Shown: positions 9,410 to 19,182, counted from the first letter of the stretch. The stretch: 64,000 nucleotides of DNA from Lentisphaeria bacterium (GCA_017629515.1 JAGBXB010000020.1:1-64000); one strand, 5' to 3'. Program-made: numbers and translations. Notes: generated from the sequence alone by a model not told the origin.

Positions 9410-10777
9410 ATGGTGCCGGAAATACCCTTTGACCCGGCTGGACTGAAAAACAACCGGGCGTTTCTTGTTGCCTCCTCTATCGTAAAAAGATTGCGTGAGG
9501 CCTCTTACTGTGCCTATCTTGTAGGTGGATGTGTCCGGGATATGGTCATGGGGAAGACTCCATTGGATTTTGATATTACAACTTCAGCGACCCCGGAAGA
9601 AATAGAGAAACTTTTTTCCCGTTGTATCGGGGTGGGGGCGTCCTTCGGAGTAATGAAAGTTGTGGAAGAAGCCATGGAATTTGAAGTGGCAACATTCCGG
9701 GAGGAGAAAGATTATGAGGATGGGAGACGCCCGGAATTTATCCGTTACAGCAAGACGGTTGCCGAAGATGTATCCCGCCGGGATTTTACAGTAAACGCTT
9801 TGCTTTTCGATCCGGAAAAAAATGTGATCCTTGATCATACAGGCGGAGTTGCCGATTTGAAAAAAGGTGTTCTGCGGACAGTGGGGGAACCTTTGACCCG
9901 CTTTTCCGAGGATTATTTAAGGATGCTGCGTGCTGTGCGGTTCGCTGTGAGACTGGATCTGGAAATGGATGAAGCAACAGCACAGGCAATAAGGGAACTT
10001 GCGCCCAAAGTAAAATATCTTTCTTCTGAACGTATCCGGGATGAACTGGAAAAGATGCTGACAGGGAAAAATCCCCATAAGGCGTTTATTCTCCTTTCCC
10101 GTCTGGGGATATTGAAAGAAGTTCTGCCGGAAGTGGAGGCTCTTCACGCAGTGGAACAGCCGCCGAAATATCATCCGGAGGGGGATGTATTCATTCATAC
10201 AATGCTTTTACTGGAACATATTGCTTATTCCAATGCGGAAGTCGGATGGAGTGCTTTGCTGCATGATGTGGGAAAGAAAGATACTTACAGTGTCATAGAC
10301 GGCCGCATCCGCTTTTTCGGACATGAGGAAAAAGGGGCAAAAATGGCGGAAGAAATTTTGCAGAGATTGAAATTGCCGGCAAAAACCATAAAAAATGTGG
10401 TGAAAGCCATTGCCGGTCACATGAGATTTTCCCATGTGCAGGTGATGCGGCAGAGTAAATGGCGGCAGTATCTTGCCGATCCGAATTTTCCTCTGGAATT
10501 GGAATTGCACAGATTGGATTGTATGGCATGTCATCAGATGGTGGATAATTATCTTGTGATGCTGGACAGGATCCATGAATTGGCACTTTCCGGAGTGTCT
10601 CCTGTTCCCAAACCTCTTATTACAGGAAAAGATCTTCTGAAAATGGGCTTGAAACCTTCTCCTGCATTGGGAAAGATCCTGAAAAAAATAGAGGAATTGC
10701 AGCTGGAAGGGCGCATCACAACAAGGCAGGAGGCATTGAAAGAAGCGGAAAAGGGGATAAAGAACAATGCTCTTTAA
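9410..10777 (+). CDS. cca: CCA tRNA nucleotidyltransferase (class II, HD domain)
   Basis: The 455-residue enzyme belongs to the class II nucleotidyltransferases that add or repair the 3' CCA of tRNA. Visible motifs are the GGCVRD loop at 39-44, catalytic Asp53 and Asp55 (DFD), the RRDFTVNAL motif, and the RF/SEDYLRMLRAVRFAVRL neck that is shared with poly(A) polymerase. The C-terminal half has an HD hydrolase domain (HTMLLLEHI, then LLHDVGK). A CCA-adding role is more likely than poly(A) polymerase because no other cca is visible, but sequence alone does not separate the two. Its stop lies 8 bases inside the next gene. Confidence 0.9.
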   Translation: MVPEIPFDPAGLKNNRAFLVASSIVKRLREASYCAYLVGGCVRDMVMGKTPLDFDITTSATPEEIEKLFSRCIGVGASFGVMKVVEEAMEFEVATFREEKDYEDGRRPEFIRYSKTVAEDVSRRDFTVNALLFDPEKNVILDHTGGVADLKKGVLRTVGEPLTRFSEDYLRMLRAVRFAVRLDLEMDEATAQAIRELAPKVKYLSSERIRDELEKMLTGKNPHKAFILLSRLGILKEVLPEVEALHAVEQPPKYHPEGDVFIHTMLLLEHIAYSNAEVGWSALLHDVGKKDTYSVIDGRIRFFGHEEKGAKMAEEILQRLKLPAKTIKNVVKAIAGHMRFSHVQVMRQSKWRQYLADPNFPLELELHRLDCMACHQMVDNYLVMLDRIHELALSGVSPVPKPLITGKDLLKMGLKPSPALGKILKKIEELQLEGRITTRQEALKEAEKGIKNNAL

Positions 10778-12227
10778 TTCTTTTTCTTTTGCCATATTTC
10801 TGCCAGTTGTCTTTTTCCTGTATTATATATTACCGGCAAGATTCCGTATATATATTCTTCTTCTTTCCAGTTATTATTTTTATATGAGCTGGAATATAAA
10901 ATATGTATTTCTTATTCTGTTTACCACCATTGTTACGTATTTTGCCGCATTGTTGATGGAAAAGGCGGAAAATACAGAGAAGAGAAGTATATGGTTCGCT
11001 TCAGCGATCACGATTTCTTTTGCTTTGCTTTTTTTCTTTAAATATTTTGATTTTTCGTCCGGATTATTGTGTGCAATAGGGAATTTTGCCGGATTGAAAT
11101 TGCATCCTGTAACTTTATCTCTGCTTCTGCCGGTGGGGATCTCTTTTTATACGTTCCAGACGGTCAGTTATCTTACGGATGTATATAAAAAGAAGATTAA
11201 TGCGGAAAGGAATTTTATATATTTTGCTGCATTTATTTCTTTTTTCCCCCAACTTGTTGCCGGCCCTATCGAAAGGACGGAAAATCTGCTTCCCCAATTA
11301 CGTACTTTGAAAGATTTTGACAGATCAAAAGCGGAATATGGATTGAAGATGATTGCATGGGGTTTATTCAAAAAAATGATCATAGCGGATTCCATTGCCC
11401 CCGGAGTGGATTTTGCTTATGGAAATTGCGGAACTGTTCACGGGGCGACTCTTTTTATTGCAACACTGCTTTTTGCTGTTCAGATTTATTGTGATTTTTC
11501 CGGGTATTCCGATATCGCCATCGGATCTGCCAAACTTTTCGGAGTGGATCTTATGCAGAATTTCCGTATGCCTTATTTAGCCTCTTCTTTCCGGGATTTC
11601 TGGGCAAGGTGGCATATAAGTCTTTCCACATGGTTCAAAGATTATCTCTATATTCCTATGGGAGGCAACAGAAAGGGAAAATTGCGTCAGTATATAAATT
11701 TGCTTCTTACCTTCAGCGTAAGCGGTTTATGGCACGGGGCCAATCTTACTTTTGTTGTGTGGGGCTTGATACACGGTATTCTTCTCACAGGGGAAAATAT
11801 GATGAAAAAAACAAGAGAAAATATGAAGAAAAAATGGGGTATCTGTTACCGGATCATAATGGTCTTTCCTGTCTTTTTCCTTACCTCTTTTGCATGGATT
11901 TTTTTCCGTTCAAATTCATTGAACGAGAGTACCTTTGTTCTTGCCCGGATTTTTTCTTCATTTTTGTCTCCGGACGTTTTTTTCCGGAAAATAATTTTTG
12001 CGTACAGGGAAATGGGTTTTCCCACATCAGAATATTTGAAGATCCTTATCGTTTTACTTATTCTTTTCCTTTATGACTTGTATTCAGAACTTTTTACAGA
12101 TGCGTTAAAAAAAATCCAGACATGGAACAGAATTTCCCGTTGGGGATTTTATATATTTATTGGTTTACTTCTTATCTTTTTCCAGCCGTTGAAAAGCGGG
12201 ACGGGGTTTATTTATTTTCAATTTTAA
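10767..12227 (+). CDS. MBOAT family membrane O-acyltransferase (AlgI-like)
   Basis: This is a polytopic 486-residue inner-membrane protein of the AlgI type, which moves acetyl groups across the membrane for O-acetylation of an exported polysaccharide. It carries FRDFWARWHISLSTWFKDYLYIPMGG, the family hallmark, and the conserved catalytic histidine His323 in SGLWHGA. It begins inside the end of cca (11-base overlap), so it is translationally linked to it despite the unrelated function. The following SGNH-like gene is its probable extracytoplasmic partner. Base composition is more AT-rich than in the upstream genes, as expected for a membrane protein. Confidence 0.93.
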   Translation: MLFNSFSFAIFLPVVFFLYYILPARFRIYILLLSSYYFYMSWNIKYVFLILFTTIVTYFAALLMEKAENTEKRSIWFASAITISFALLFFFKYFDFSSGLLCAIGNFAGLKLHPVTLSLLLPVGISFYTFQTVSYLTDVYKKKINAERNFIYFAAFISFFPQLVAGPIERTENLLPQLRTLKDFDRSKAEYGLKMIAWGLFKKMIIADSIAPGVDFAYGNCGTVHGATLFIATLLFAVQIYCDFSGYSDIAIGSAKLFGVDLMQNFRMPYLASSFRDFWARWHISLSTWFKDYLYIPMGGNRKGKLRQYINLLLTFSVSGLWHGANLTFVVWGLIHGILLTGENMMKKTRENMKKKWGICYRIIMVFPVFFLTSFAWIFFRSNSLNESTFVLARIFSSFLSPDVFFRKIIFAYREMGFPTSEYLKILIVLLILFLYDLYSELFTDALKKIQTWNRISRWGFYIFIGLLLIFFQPLKSGTGFIYFQF

Positions 12228-12243
12228 AGGTGGTATAGAATTT

Positions 12244-13188
12244 ATGAAACACTTTCTTTGTAAATTTCTGATTTATACCGGTTTATTATGCAGTATTTCC
12301 GTACTGCTTTTTCTTGTCTGGTTTTTCCTTTTTATTTATGGAAAAATGAAAAACAATTATGATTCGGCAATAGAGATCAAAATGGAGCGTTTATTGAATA
12401 CACCCTCTCCGAAGATCATTCTTGCAGGCAATTCCAATCTTCCTTTCGGGATAGATTCTTCCATGCTGGAAAGAAAATTGGGTATGCCTTGCGTAAATCT
12501 GGGACTTAACGGCGGTATGGGAAATGCTTTTTATGAAAAAATGGCATCCATGAATATCGGCAAGGGGGATCTTGTTATTATTTTATATACGCATTATGAA
12601 GAAGAAATTAATGGGCCTTTCTTCTGGGGTTTTTATTTCAGTACAAAAATGTTCCGTAATCCTCTTTTTTCCCCATCATTGCTATTAAAGCAGTTGTATG
12701 CGTTGCCTGCTTTTATGAAATATATGGTAATGGAAACTTTGCAAAAAAAGTTTTCCGGAAATAAGGCGGGAAAATTTGAGCACATTTATAAAAGCTCTTC
12801 TTTCAATATTTATGGCGATATTGCAGTTGAGCGACCTGCCGCCTTTTCTGCGGATATACCCTCTTATATTCCCATTATACAAGTTGCAACAGTAAAAAGA
12901 TTGAATAAATGGCATGAGGAAATACAGCAAAAAGGGGCGTTTCTCCTTGCCGCTTCTTATCCTGTTTATGCCGGAAAAAATGTTGCAGATAAGGAAAAAA
13001 TGCTTGTTTTTCAGAAGAAACTGCAAAAAGAACTTTCTTTTCCTGTGATCTCTGATTTCCGGGAATATTATTTCCCGCCGGAATATTTTTTTGACAGTTG
13101 TTTTCATCTGACAAAAGAAGGGGCAGAAAAAAGAACAGCTCTTCTTGTAAAAGATATTGAAAATTGGCAGAAAAAGTACGGAAAATAA
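12244..13188 (+). CDS. SGNH-like membrane-anchored protein, probable O-acetylation partner
   Basis: A 314-residue protein with one N-terminal membrane segment (residues about 8-32) and an extracytoplasmic domain. The domain starts with ILAGNSNLPFGID, in which Ser64 occupies the nucleophile position of SGNH-type esterases and transferases (compare DltD and AlgJ/AlgX). It ends with YFFDSCFHLTKEGAEKRT, where Asp284 and His288 fit the catalytic Asp/His block. Paired MBOAT and SGNH genes are the normal arrangement for polysaccharide O-acetylation. The acceptor polymer is unknown. Its stop faces the MATE gene's stop with only two bases between, so transcription is convergent. Confidence 0.8.
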   Translation: MKHFLCKFLIYTGLLCSISVLLFLVWFFLFIYGKMKNNYDSAIEIKMERLLNTPSPKIILAGNSNLPFGIDSSMLERKLGMPCVNLGLNGGMGNAFYEKMASMNIGKGDLVIILYTHYEEEINGPFFWGFYFSTKMFRNPLFSPSLLLKQLYALPAFMKYMVMETLQKKFSGNKAGKFEHIYKSSSFNIYGDIAVERPAAFSADIPSYIPIIQVATVKRLNKWHEEIQQKGAFLLAASYPVYAGKNVADKEKMLVFQKKLQKELSFPVISDFREYYFPPEYFFDSCFHLTKEGAEKRTALLVKDIENWQKKYGK

Positions 13189-13190
13189 TT

Positions 13191-14642
13191 TCACGCTTCT
13201 GACTTTTCTTTTTGATCCAGATCCACTACTTTGATCTTTTTCCAGGCACCGGTATTTTTCCGCCACCGGATAATCAGGGCATCACAAACTACATAGAAAG
13301 TGATCCCTGCCGCCCAGGCAATGTAAATGGGACAGGGAAAAATCTTTGTGAAAATAAACGTCATGGGTACCTGGATCATCCATACAGAAACAATGGCAAG
13401 AACAAGGGGAATTTTTGTGTCGCCCGCTCCCCGCAGAGAACCGGCAGTAATAAAACGTTGCCCGTCATAGAAATTCTGGAAGATCTGCAATAAAAGAAGA
13501 ACCTTTACAAGGGGGATGACTTCTTCTATTTTTATTCCGGCATCAGAGCGGGGTGAAAACAGCTTAATGAGAAATTCCGGGAAAAGAAGGTAAAGAGCCG
13601 CAATAAAAATAAAGTAAAGGGAAAGCATCCTTACAGATCTTTTACTGATCATTTCCGCTGTGGCAAGATCCCGTTCCCCGATATATTTTCCCGTAAGGAC
13701 AGAGGCGGAATCCATCAAGCCGAGAAGCGGGATAAAGGCAATCAGATTGATAGTCATGGCAAGTCCCGCCGCGGTCATGGCAAGATCTCCCAGGCAGCCG
13801 AACCAGAGAAGTACACAGGCAAATCCGGCACTTCTGATATTGGTCTGCAAGCCGCCCGGTGCGCCGAAAAAAAAGAGTTTTTTTATGGTGTCAAAGCGGA
13901 AATGAAAGTATTTTCTTGATGCCCATATATCCTGTTTCTGTATAAGAAATGCTGTAAGAGCAAAAAGAAAAGATAACGCTCCTGCTGTGGAGATCGCCAG
14001 ACCCGCCCCTTTGATCCCCATGGCGGGAAGTCCGCATTTACCGAAAATCATAATATAGTTCAGGGGAACGGAAATCAGACAGGTGCCGATTTTGGCTGCC
14101 GCCGTGATCCTGCTTCTTCCTGTTGCTGTGAAAAAGGTGAGAAACGGTGCTTCCATACAGGCAAATGCGGCACTGGGGGTGAGTGCTGTAAAATAGATGA
14201 TCTCCCGTTCTTTTACCGCATCGGAAAGACTGCCATACTGAAAGATCCATGCCCCGAAAAGCGGCAGAAAGATCAGAAGAAAAGCGGATACCATACAGGC
14301 AAAATAAAATCCGTTCCATGCCGATCTTACACATTCTTCCTTATTTTTATTTCCGAAGTGCTGGGCAACGATGGTACCTGTAAAACTACTTGTGATCACA
14401 AAAAAACAGCTGGAACAGTTGAAAAACTGACTGCTTGCCACGGAAGCCGTCACATCCTCCAATTGGAGTTTGGATAAGATGATACGGTTGCAGAGAAGCA
14501 TAATGGTATTGCAGCCGTTCATAATGATAAGCGGCCAGGCAAGTTTCCAGATATCCTTATAGCCGCCTTTGCAGGTGAATTCGGCAGAAGCAAATGTTCC
14601 TGTAATATTCCGGAAGAACTTAAGAAAAAAACTTGCGTTCAT
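13191..14642 (-). CDS. MATE family multidrug/toxin exporter
   Basis: About 483 residues with twelve predicted hydrophobic segments in two homologous halves, typical of MATE cation-coupled exporters. Characteristic parts are WPLIIMNGCNTIMLLCNRIILSKL, IVAQHFGNKNKEE in the first half, and the related LTGKYIGERDLATAE in the second half. The frame is open upstream to 14696, but the ATG at 14642 is chosen because AAGGAAG lies just before it. The start region overlaps the end of mntP, so the two genes form one transcript. Substrate cannot be told from sequence. Confidence 0.92.
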   Translation of the reverse strand: MNASFFLKFFRNITGTFASAEFTCKGGYKDIWKLAWPLIIMNGCNTIMLLCNRIILSKLQLEDVTASVASSQFFNCSSCFFVITSSFTGTIVAQHFGNKNKEECVRSAWNGFYFACMVSAFLLIFLPLFGAWIFQYGSLSDAVKEREIIYFTALTPSAAFACMEAPFLTFFTATGRSRITAAAKIGTCLISVPLNYIMIFGKCGLPAMGIKGAGLAISTAGALSFLFALTAFLIQKQDIWASRKYFHFRFDTIKKLFFFGAPGGLQTNIRSAGFACVLLWFGCLGDLAMTAAGLAMTINLIAFIPLLGLMDSASVLTGKYIGERDLATAEMISKRSVRMLSLYFIFIAALYLLFPEFLIKLFSPRSDAGIKIEEVIPLVKVLLLLQIFQNFYDGQRFITAGSLRGAGDTKIPLVLAIVSVWMIQVPMTFIFTKIFPCPIYIAWAAGITFYVVCDALIIRWRKNTGAWKKIKVVDLDQKEKSEA

Positions 14643-14667
14643 AACTTCCTTGCCTGTCACATTGCTT

Positions 14668-15231
14668 TCACTTGAAAAGCAGGATTTTAAATGCAAGCAG
14701 AATAAGGATCGTGCCTCCTGCTATATCACATTTATTATCAAATTTATTTCCGGCGACCCTGCCGAGACTGCACCCTGCCATACAAAGGATGAAAGTAATC
14801 AGTCCGATCACCGCAGAATCCCGCAATATATCTCCTCTTTCTATACAGGCATAACTTACTCCCACAAGCAGGGCGTCAATACTTGTGGCAAAGGATAAGA
14901 TAATAAGACGGAAAAAGGAAAAGCCTTTGTTTTCCTCCTTCTCCTCTTCTTTTTTCTTTTTTACGGCTTCAAAAACCATTTTCCCACCGAGAAATGCAAG
15001 AAGAAGAAATGCTGTAACTCTGCCAAGAACAATTACAAGATCCCCGCATAAGGAAGCAGCATACCACCCGGCATCGGGCATGAACATCTGGAAAAAACCA
15101 AAGGAAAACGCAGTCACAAGAATTTTGAATACCGTAAAATTTTTCCGTTCAGCCGCACCCAGAGCCACCGACGCCGCCAGCGCATCCATAGCAAGACTTA
15201 TGCCTATAAATAAAGGAAAAAATATCCACAT
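14668..15231 (-). CDS. mntP: Manganese efflux pump, MntP family
   Basis: This 187-residue, six-helix membrane protein contains the MntP signature GISLAMDALAAS near the N-terminus and the repeated, related ATSIDALLVGVS in the second half. The aspartates of these two motifs are the ones implicated in Mn2+ export. A charged KKKKEEEKEENKG loop separates the two halves. No yybP-ykoY manganese riboswitch, which controls many mntP genes, is recognisable in the 97 bases upstream. It is the first gene of a two-gene unit with the MATE exporter. Confidence 0.93.
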   Translation of the reverse strand: MWIFFPLFIGISLAMDALAASVALGAAERKNFTVFKILVTAFSFGFFQMFMPDAGWYAASLCGDLVIVLGRVTAFLLLAFLGGKMVFEAVKKKKEEEKEENKGFSFFRLIILSFATSIDALLVGVSYACIERGDILRDSAVIGLITFILCMAGCSLGRVAGNKFDNKCDIAGGTILILLAFKILLFK

Positions 15232-15245
15232 ACTCTATTGCCCTT

Positions 15246-15290
15246 AAAAAAATATTCTGCCCGGGAATAAAATGGTAACAGGCAGAATAT
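15246..15290 (-). terminator. Terminator of the amidohydrolase operon
   Basis: A perfect 10-bp inverted repeat (ATATTCTGCC at 15252-15261 with GGCAGAATAT at 15281-15290) is followed on the minus strand by a run of seven T. It lies between the amidohydrolase stop and the mntP start. Confidence 0.8.
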
Positions 15291-15328
15291 TAATATAATC
15301 TTTACAAATGGAAATTACAAGCAGAATA

Positions 15329-16468
15329 TCAAACAGCCTGTTCTCCATTTATAAATACTTTTTCCACTTTTGTAAGGGGATTGAGTATATTGCCGTCACA
15401 GATAAGGATATCGGCGTCTTTCCCCACTTCCAGACTTCCCACTCTGTCAGAAACACCCAGATGTTTGGCGGGATTGATGGTAATTGCCTGCAATGCGGCA
15501 AATTCATCCATACCCGCTTTTACCGCAAGGCCCGCCGCAAGAGCAAGGCACTCCTGGGGGATCACAGGGGAATCGGTGATGATGGAAACCTGACAGCCCG
15601 CCTTGGCAAGAATACCGGCTGTGGCATAGGATTTATTTCTCAATTCCGGCTTGGTTGCGTGCATCTGTGCGGGCCCGACAGCAAGGGGATAGCCCTCTTT
15701 TTTCAACTCATCGGCAATAAGGTGGCCTTCTGTGCAATGTTCCAGAGTAAGACGCACACCAAACTCTTTTGCAATGCGGATGGCTGTAAAAATATCATTT
15801 GCCTGATGGGCGTGTGCTTTGAGAGGCAATTCCCCTTTCAGTACGGGAATAAGGGCTTCATGCCGCATATTGTATTCCGGCATTTTACCTGCATCATTGC
15901 CTGCCGCCTCTTTTTTACGCATATAATCTCTTGCTTTGAAAAGGGCTTCCCGCAATTTCATGGCAGTAGTCATACGGGAGGAAACACATTTTGTCTGGTA
16001 GAAATTCTTGGGATTTTCCCCGAAAGCGCATTTAATGGCAACTTTCGGCTTTACGATCATATCATCCACTCTTTTTCCGTAAGTTTTTACTGCCATGAAT
16101 GCTCCGCCTATCACATTGGCACTGCCCGGACCTGTCCCTACGGTCGTCACTCCGCCTTTCCGGGCATTTTCGATACTCTGATCAAAAGGATTGAAGCCGT
16201 CATAAGCATTGAGTTCCGGGGTCGTTGCATCATTTTTTTCATTGTAATCATGTCCTTCATACTTGACGGCATACCCGGCAAGCCCCAGATGACAGTGTGC
16301 TTCCACAAGTCCGGGATAGATTTCTTTTCCGGCGGCATCAATGACAGTATCTTTGCTGTCGGCTTTTCCGAAAGAAGCGATTTTCCCGTTTTCAATAAGG
16401 ATATCCGTTTTTATTGCTTCCGGAGTTATTGCTGTATGAACAGTACCATTGGCGATCCAGTAACGCAT
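15329..16468 (-). CDS. Metal-dependent amidohydrolase (COG1228-like)
   Basis: A 379-residue amidohydrolase-superfamily enzyme. The HxH metal motif is at His58/His60 (EAHCHLG). Further candidate metal and catalytic residues are HAHQ, EHCTEGH and the aspartate of ITDSP. The C-terminal beta-sandwich carries LGVSDRVGSLEVGKDADI, a common end for imidazolonepropionase and prolidase-like members. The ATG at 16468 is favoured by GAAAGGA upstream; an earlier ATG at 16489 overlaps the preceding stop. It is the last gene of a four-gene operon. The substrate is unknown; an N-acyl or cyclic amide is a reasonable guess from the family. Confidence 0.88.
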   Translation of the reverse strand: MRYWIANGTVHTAITPEAIKTDILIENGKIASFGKADSKDTVIDAAGKEIYPGLVEAHCHLGLAGYAVKYEGHDYNEKNDATTPELNAYDGFNPFDQSIENARKGGVTTVGTGPGSANVIGGAFMAVKTYGKRVDDMIVKPKVAIKCAFGENPKNFYQTKCVSSRMTTAMKLREALFKARDYMRKKEAAGNDAGKMPEYNMRHEALIPVLKGELPLKAHAHQANDIFTAIRIAKEFGVRLTLEHCTEGHLIADELKKEGYPLAVGPAQMHATKPELRNKSYATAGILAKAGCQVSIITDSPVIPQECLALAAGLAVKAGMDEFAALQAITINPAKHLGVSDRVGSLEVGKDADILICDGNILNPLTKVEKVFINGEQAV

Positions 16469-16485
16469 AAATAAATTTTCCTTTC

Positions 16486-18366
16486 TCACTTTTTGTATGT
16501 AAGACTTACATAACCATATTTTTCCAGATACCGGAGAAATTCCATAAACTTGGAAATGGAAGCATCATCAAATTCTTTATCCATTTCAAAACTGTAAAGG
16601 AGCATACATTCATATAAACTCTTTTCCCCGTCAAAAAGCATATACAGAAGATCCGGGATCACAAAGGGGGAGCGTCTCTCCTTTGCCGGAACTTTTGCAA
16701 GGGACATGAGGGTTCCGGGGACAAGGCGTTTGACAATAACTTTTGCCGCTTCTTTTTCCATGCCGTGCAGAATTTCCCCCCCCTCCGGAAGAGGCAGACT
16801 TTTTACCGCTACTTCTCCCAGATCGGTAAAGAGTTCCGCTTCTTTTTCCGCAATGAGTTCTTTCCAGTACCGGTTGAAAGAAAGATACTGCTCTTTGGCA
16901 ATGCGGGCAAGGAACCGGATTTTTTCCGCACCGGAAACAAGTTTGATCCTGTTTGTCCGTATGGCATAAAGAGTTCCGGAGATCTTTTCTTCCAGATCTT
17001 TTATGATTAATGTTCTCACGCTTTCGGCTAATTTTCCGGCGTCCTCTTTTGTTGTAACTGCAAGAAGTGCCACAAGAGTCCCCATGATCTGTGCCACACT
17101 TTCCGCCAGAGACCAGTCTGCATCCATAAAACAGGGGCCTGCGTTATGGTGACAGCGGGGATTGAAAGTGTGTGTCCACATGGAGGGGATCTTCATATCA
17201 CCGTCGGAACAGAATGTATCATCGGAAAGATTGTTCCTTTCCGTTACGATATGATCGTTTTTCATATATTTGCGGAAAAGACTTTCCGTAAGGAAATCCA
17301 CGAAAGTAGGCGCAAGGATGGAACTCTGGCGCAGACTTATCCGGCACATGCCTTTTTCCATATAATGACACACGCTGTCAAAACTCATCACATGCAGGAT
17401 CTTTTTCACCTGTTCCGGATCTGTGAAATACTCATAGAAGCCGTACCGTTCCATGGAAAGAACGATTTTCAGAGATTTCTGCAAAGGAGGCAACTCCCCT
17501 GCGGCAACGGCTTCTTTGATCGCTTGACACAATTCCATAATGATCATGCCCCCTGTGGCATCATCCGGGATGAAAGGCTCGTACATGTGGGCAAAAAAGG
17601 TGATTTCCGCTTCCTCTTTTCCGGGGATGAGTCCTGTTACGGTATAGATTTCTCCATCATAAACTTTTGCATCCGTTTGGGCATGGCACTTTACTTCCCC
17701 TTTTGCCAGAAGCGACCGGAGGAATGCTGCTTTTTCGGGAGAAATGATAAAGATGGGGATACGGGGATCATCGGCAGTATGATACCAACCCGTAAAGGCG
17801 ATGGCATTGGACCAGCGGCAGTATTGGGGATAATCCTCCCCGCATTTGGAATCGGAGATGATAACTGCTCCGGCATTGTGCAAAACAAGGTACTTATACC
17901 TTGCCATGCTGTAACCATCCATAAGGATCACTTTTCCGGCAATGCTTTTTCCCTCCGGATCTTCCTTTGCAATAATTCTGTCATCAAGGATGACTGTATC
18001 CAGTCCCCCGGCAGGAGTGCCGCAGCCCCATACGCCGGAATTGAAAGGATCAATATTACTGTCGGCAATGTACTTTTCCTCTTCCGTAAGGGAATCATCT
18101 TCAATACGGATGAAGGCTCTTCCTTTCATATCCCAGGCATTGGGCATGATACAGTCGAAATAGGTATTTTTTCCGTCGGATTTGAGAATACGCCTTTCCA
18201 CCTGTTCAAAACCGGATTCCTTCATACACTCCATGGCATAGGAGGTGGAATCTTTGAAATTGGAATAGGAGCAGTTCCCTTCAAGAGCATGAAGTTTCAG
18301 GGAGCGTTCTTTGATGCGCTCCATACTGATCCTTGAAGCAATTTTGTCATACAATGTATTTTCCAT
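16486..18366 (-). CDS. DUF4910/M28-like zinc aminopeptidase-type protein
   Basis: A 626-residue protein organised like COG4310/DUF4910 proteins: an N-terminal region with an inserted PA-like domain (about 110-240, IAGKVILMDG...GAVIISD), then an M28-type zinc peptidase core and a C-terminal helical/winged domain. The core motif FFAHMYEPFIPDDATGG supplies His260 and an aspartate at 268/269. A later HHN (in RCHHNAGP) is a likely last ligand. No signal peptide is present, so it should act in the cytoplasm. The ATG follows directly on the stop codon of the acetyltransferase gene. The true substrate of this family is not established. Confidence 0.78.
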   Translation of the reverse strand: MENTLYDKIASRISMERIKERSLKLHALEGNCSYSNFKDSTSYAMECMKESGFEQVERRILKSDGKNTYFDCIMPNAWDMKGRAFIRIEDDSLTEEEKYIADSNIDPFNSGVWGCGTPAGGLDTVILDDRIIAKEDPEGKSIAGKVILMDGYSMARYKYLVLHNAGAVIISDSKCGEDYPQYCRWSNAIAFTGWYHTADDPRIPIFIISPEKAAFLRSLLAKGEVKCHAQTDAKVYDGEIYTVTGLIPGKEEAEITFFAHMYEPFIPDDATGGMIIMELCQAIKEAVAAGELPPLQKSLKIVLSMERYGFYEYFTDPEQVKKILHVMSFDSVCHYMEKGMCRISLRQSSILAPTFVDFLTESLFRKYMKNDHIVTERNNLSDDTFCSDGDMKIPSMWTHTFNPRCHHNAGPCFMDADWSLAESVAQIMGTLVALLAVTTKEDAGKLAESVRTLIIKDLEEKISGTLYAIRTNRIKLVSGAEKIRFLARIAKEQYLSFNRYWKELIAEKEAELFTDLGEVAVKSLPLPEGGEILHGMEKEAAKVIVKRLVPGTLMSLAKVPAKERRSPFVIPDLLYMLFDGEKSLYECMLLYSFEMDKEFDDASISKFMEFLRYLEKYGYVSLTYKK

Positions 18367-19143
18367 TTAAATCAACCCCATATTTTTCAATCTTTCTCTG
18401 CGCAATCTGCAACATTCACATTCTTCATTGCTGCAAAGCATCACATCTTTTTCCACATTGATCCTGCCGCAGATATATTTGACCATATCCTGCGCATTGA
18501 TAAGCATACTGCCTCCCAGATCCTGTGCAAATCCCATGGAAATAAATTCTGTATCGAATTTGGAAAATTCTTCACTGCATGCAGGATATTCAGGAATAAG
18601 AGCCATTTCCCCGTCTTTTGTGAGTGCATTTCTCCCCCAGGCTTCCCGGAAAGGAATGTCGTTATAGGGGACTCCGGAAGCGATCTCTGCATAATGCAGC
18701 ATACTGTTGCGGTTGTTCCTGACATTGAGAAGAAGGATATGCGCTCCTTTTTTCAAAGCGTTTTCGTAGGAGGAACCGTGACCGAGTCCGGCATTATCTG
18801 CTGAACCAGTTGTAAGAAGATCCGCATATTTTCCGGAAACTGCCACAGAATAGGTGGGATTATTGCTGCGCAGAGTGCCGGGAAAAGTCCGGAATGTTTC
18901 GGAAAGAACTCCATTGAGAACGCCGGGAGTCTCATTTTTATCCCATGCACTGTGGCGGGGATGGTTCAGATAACAATAGGAGAAAGTAGGCATCATCAAT
19001 GTCCCTTCCGGTCCAAGTTTTTTCTGTAAAGAGGTAATGACCTCTTCCGGGGTCAGCCCCTCTTCTTTGCATTTTTTGAATGATGCATGACAAATAAGAA
19101 GCATACCTTCCTGTACTGCTTCAAGAACTTTTGCAAAAGACAT
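18367..19143 (-). CDS. AAC(3)-family N-acetyltransferase with cysteine-rich tail
   Basis: The 258-residue protein has the AAC(3) fold marks: LLICHASFKK, GPEGTLMMPTFSY, the RSNNPTYSVAVSG segment and GLGHGSSYENALKKGAHILLLNV. Family members acetylate an amino group from acetyl-CoA. Besides aminoglycoside resistance, many members act in sugar or secondary metabolism, and the operon context here suggests metabolism. In the RS-x-x-P segment an Asn and a Tyr stand where aminoglycoside-acetylating members usually have histidines. Cys237, Cys242, Cys244 and Cys245 form an unusual tail that could bind metal. A good AAGGAG ribosome binding site precedes the start. Confidence 0.85.
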   Translation of the reverse strand: MSFAKVLEAVQEGMLLICHASFKKCKEEGLTPEEVITSLQKKLGPEGTLMMPTFSYCYLNHPRHSAWDKNETPGVLNGVLSETFRTFPGTLRSNNPTYSVAVSGKYADLLTTGSADNAGLGHGSSYENALKKGAHILLLNVRNNRNSMLHYAEIASGVPYNDIPFREAWGRNALTKDGEMALIPEYPACSEEFSKFDTEFISMGFAQDLGGSMLINAQDMVKYICGRINVEKDVMLCSNEECECCRLRRERLKNMGLI

Positions 19144-19182
19144 TTTTTTCTCCTTATATTGTTTACTGTTGTGATTTCTTTT

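Noticed and set aside
14643-14696. Upstream ATG of the MATE gene at 14696
   Set aside because: It lies inside mntP without a Shine-Dalgarno; the ATG at 14642 has AAGGAAG.
15232-15328. yybP-ykoY manganese riboswitch ahead of mntP
   Set aside because: The short spacer contains the terminator of the upstream operon and no recognisable riboswitch core.
18367-19143. Aminoglycoside resistance gene
   Set aside because: The AAC(3) fold is broad. The operon partners are metabolic, key residues differ from aminoglycoside-type enzymes, and there is no mobile context.
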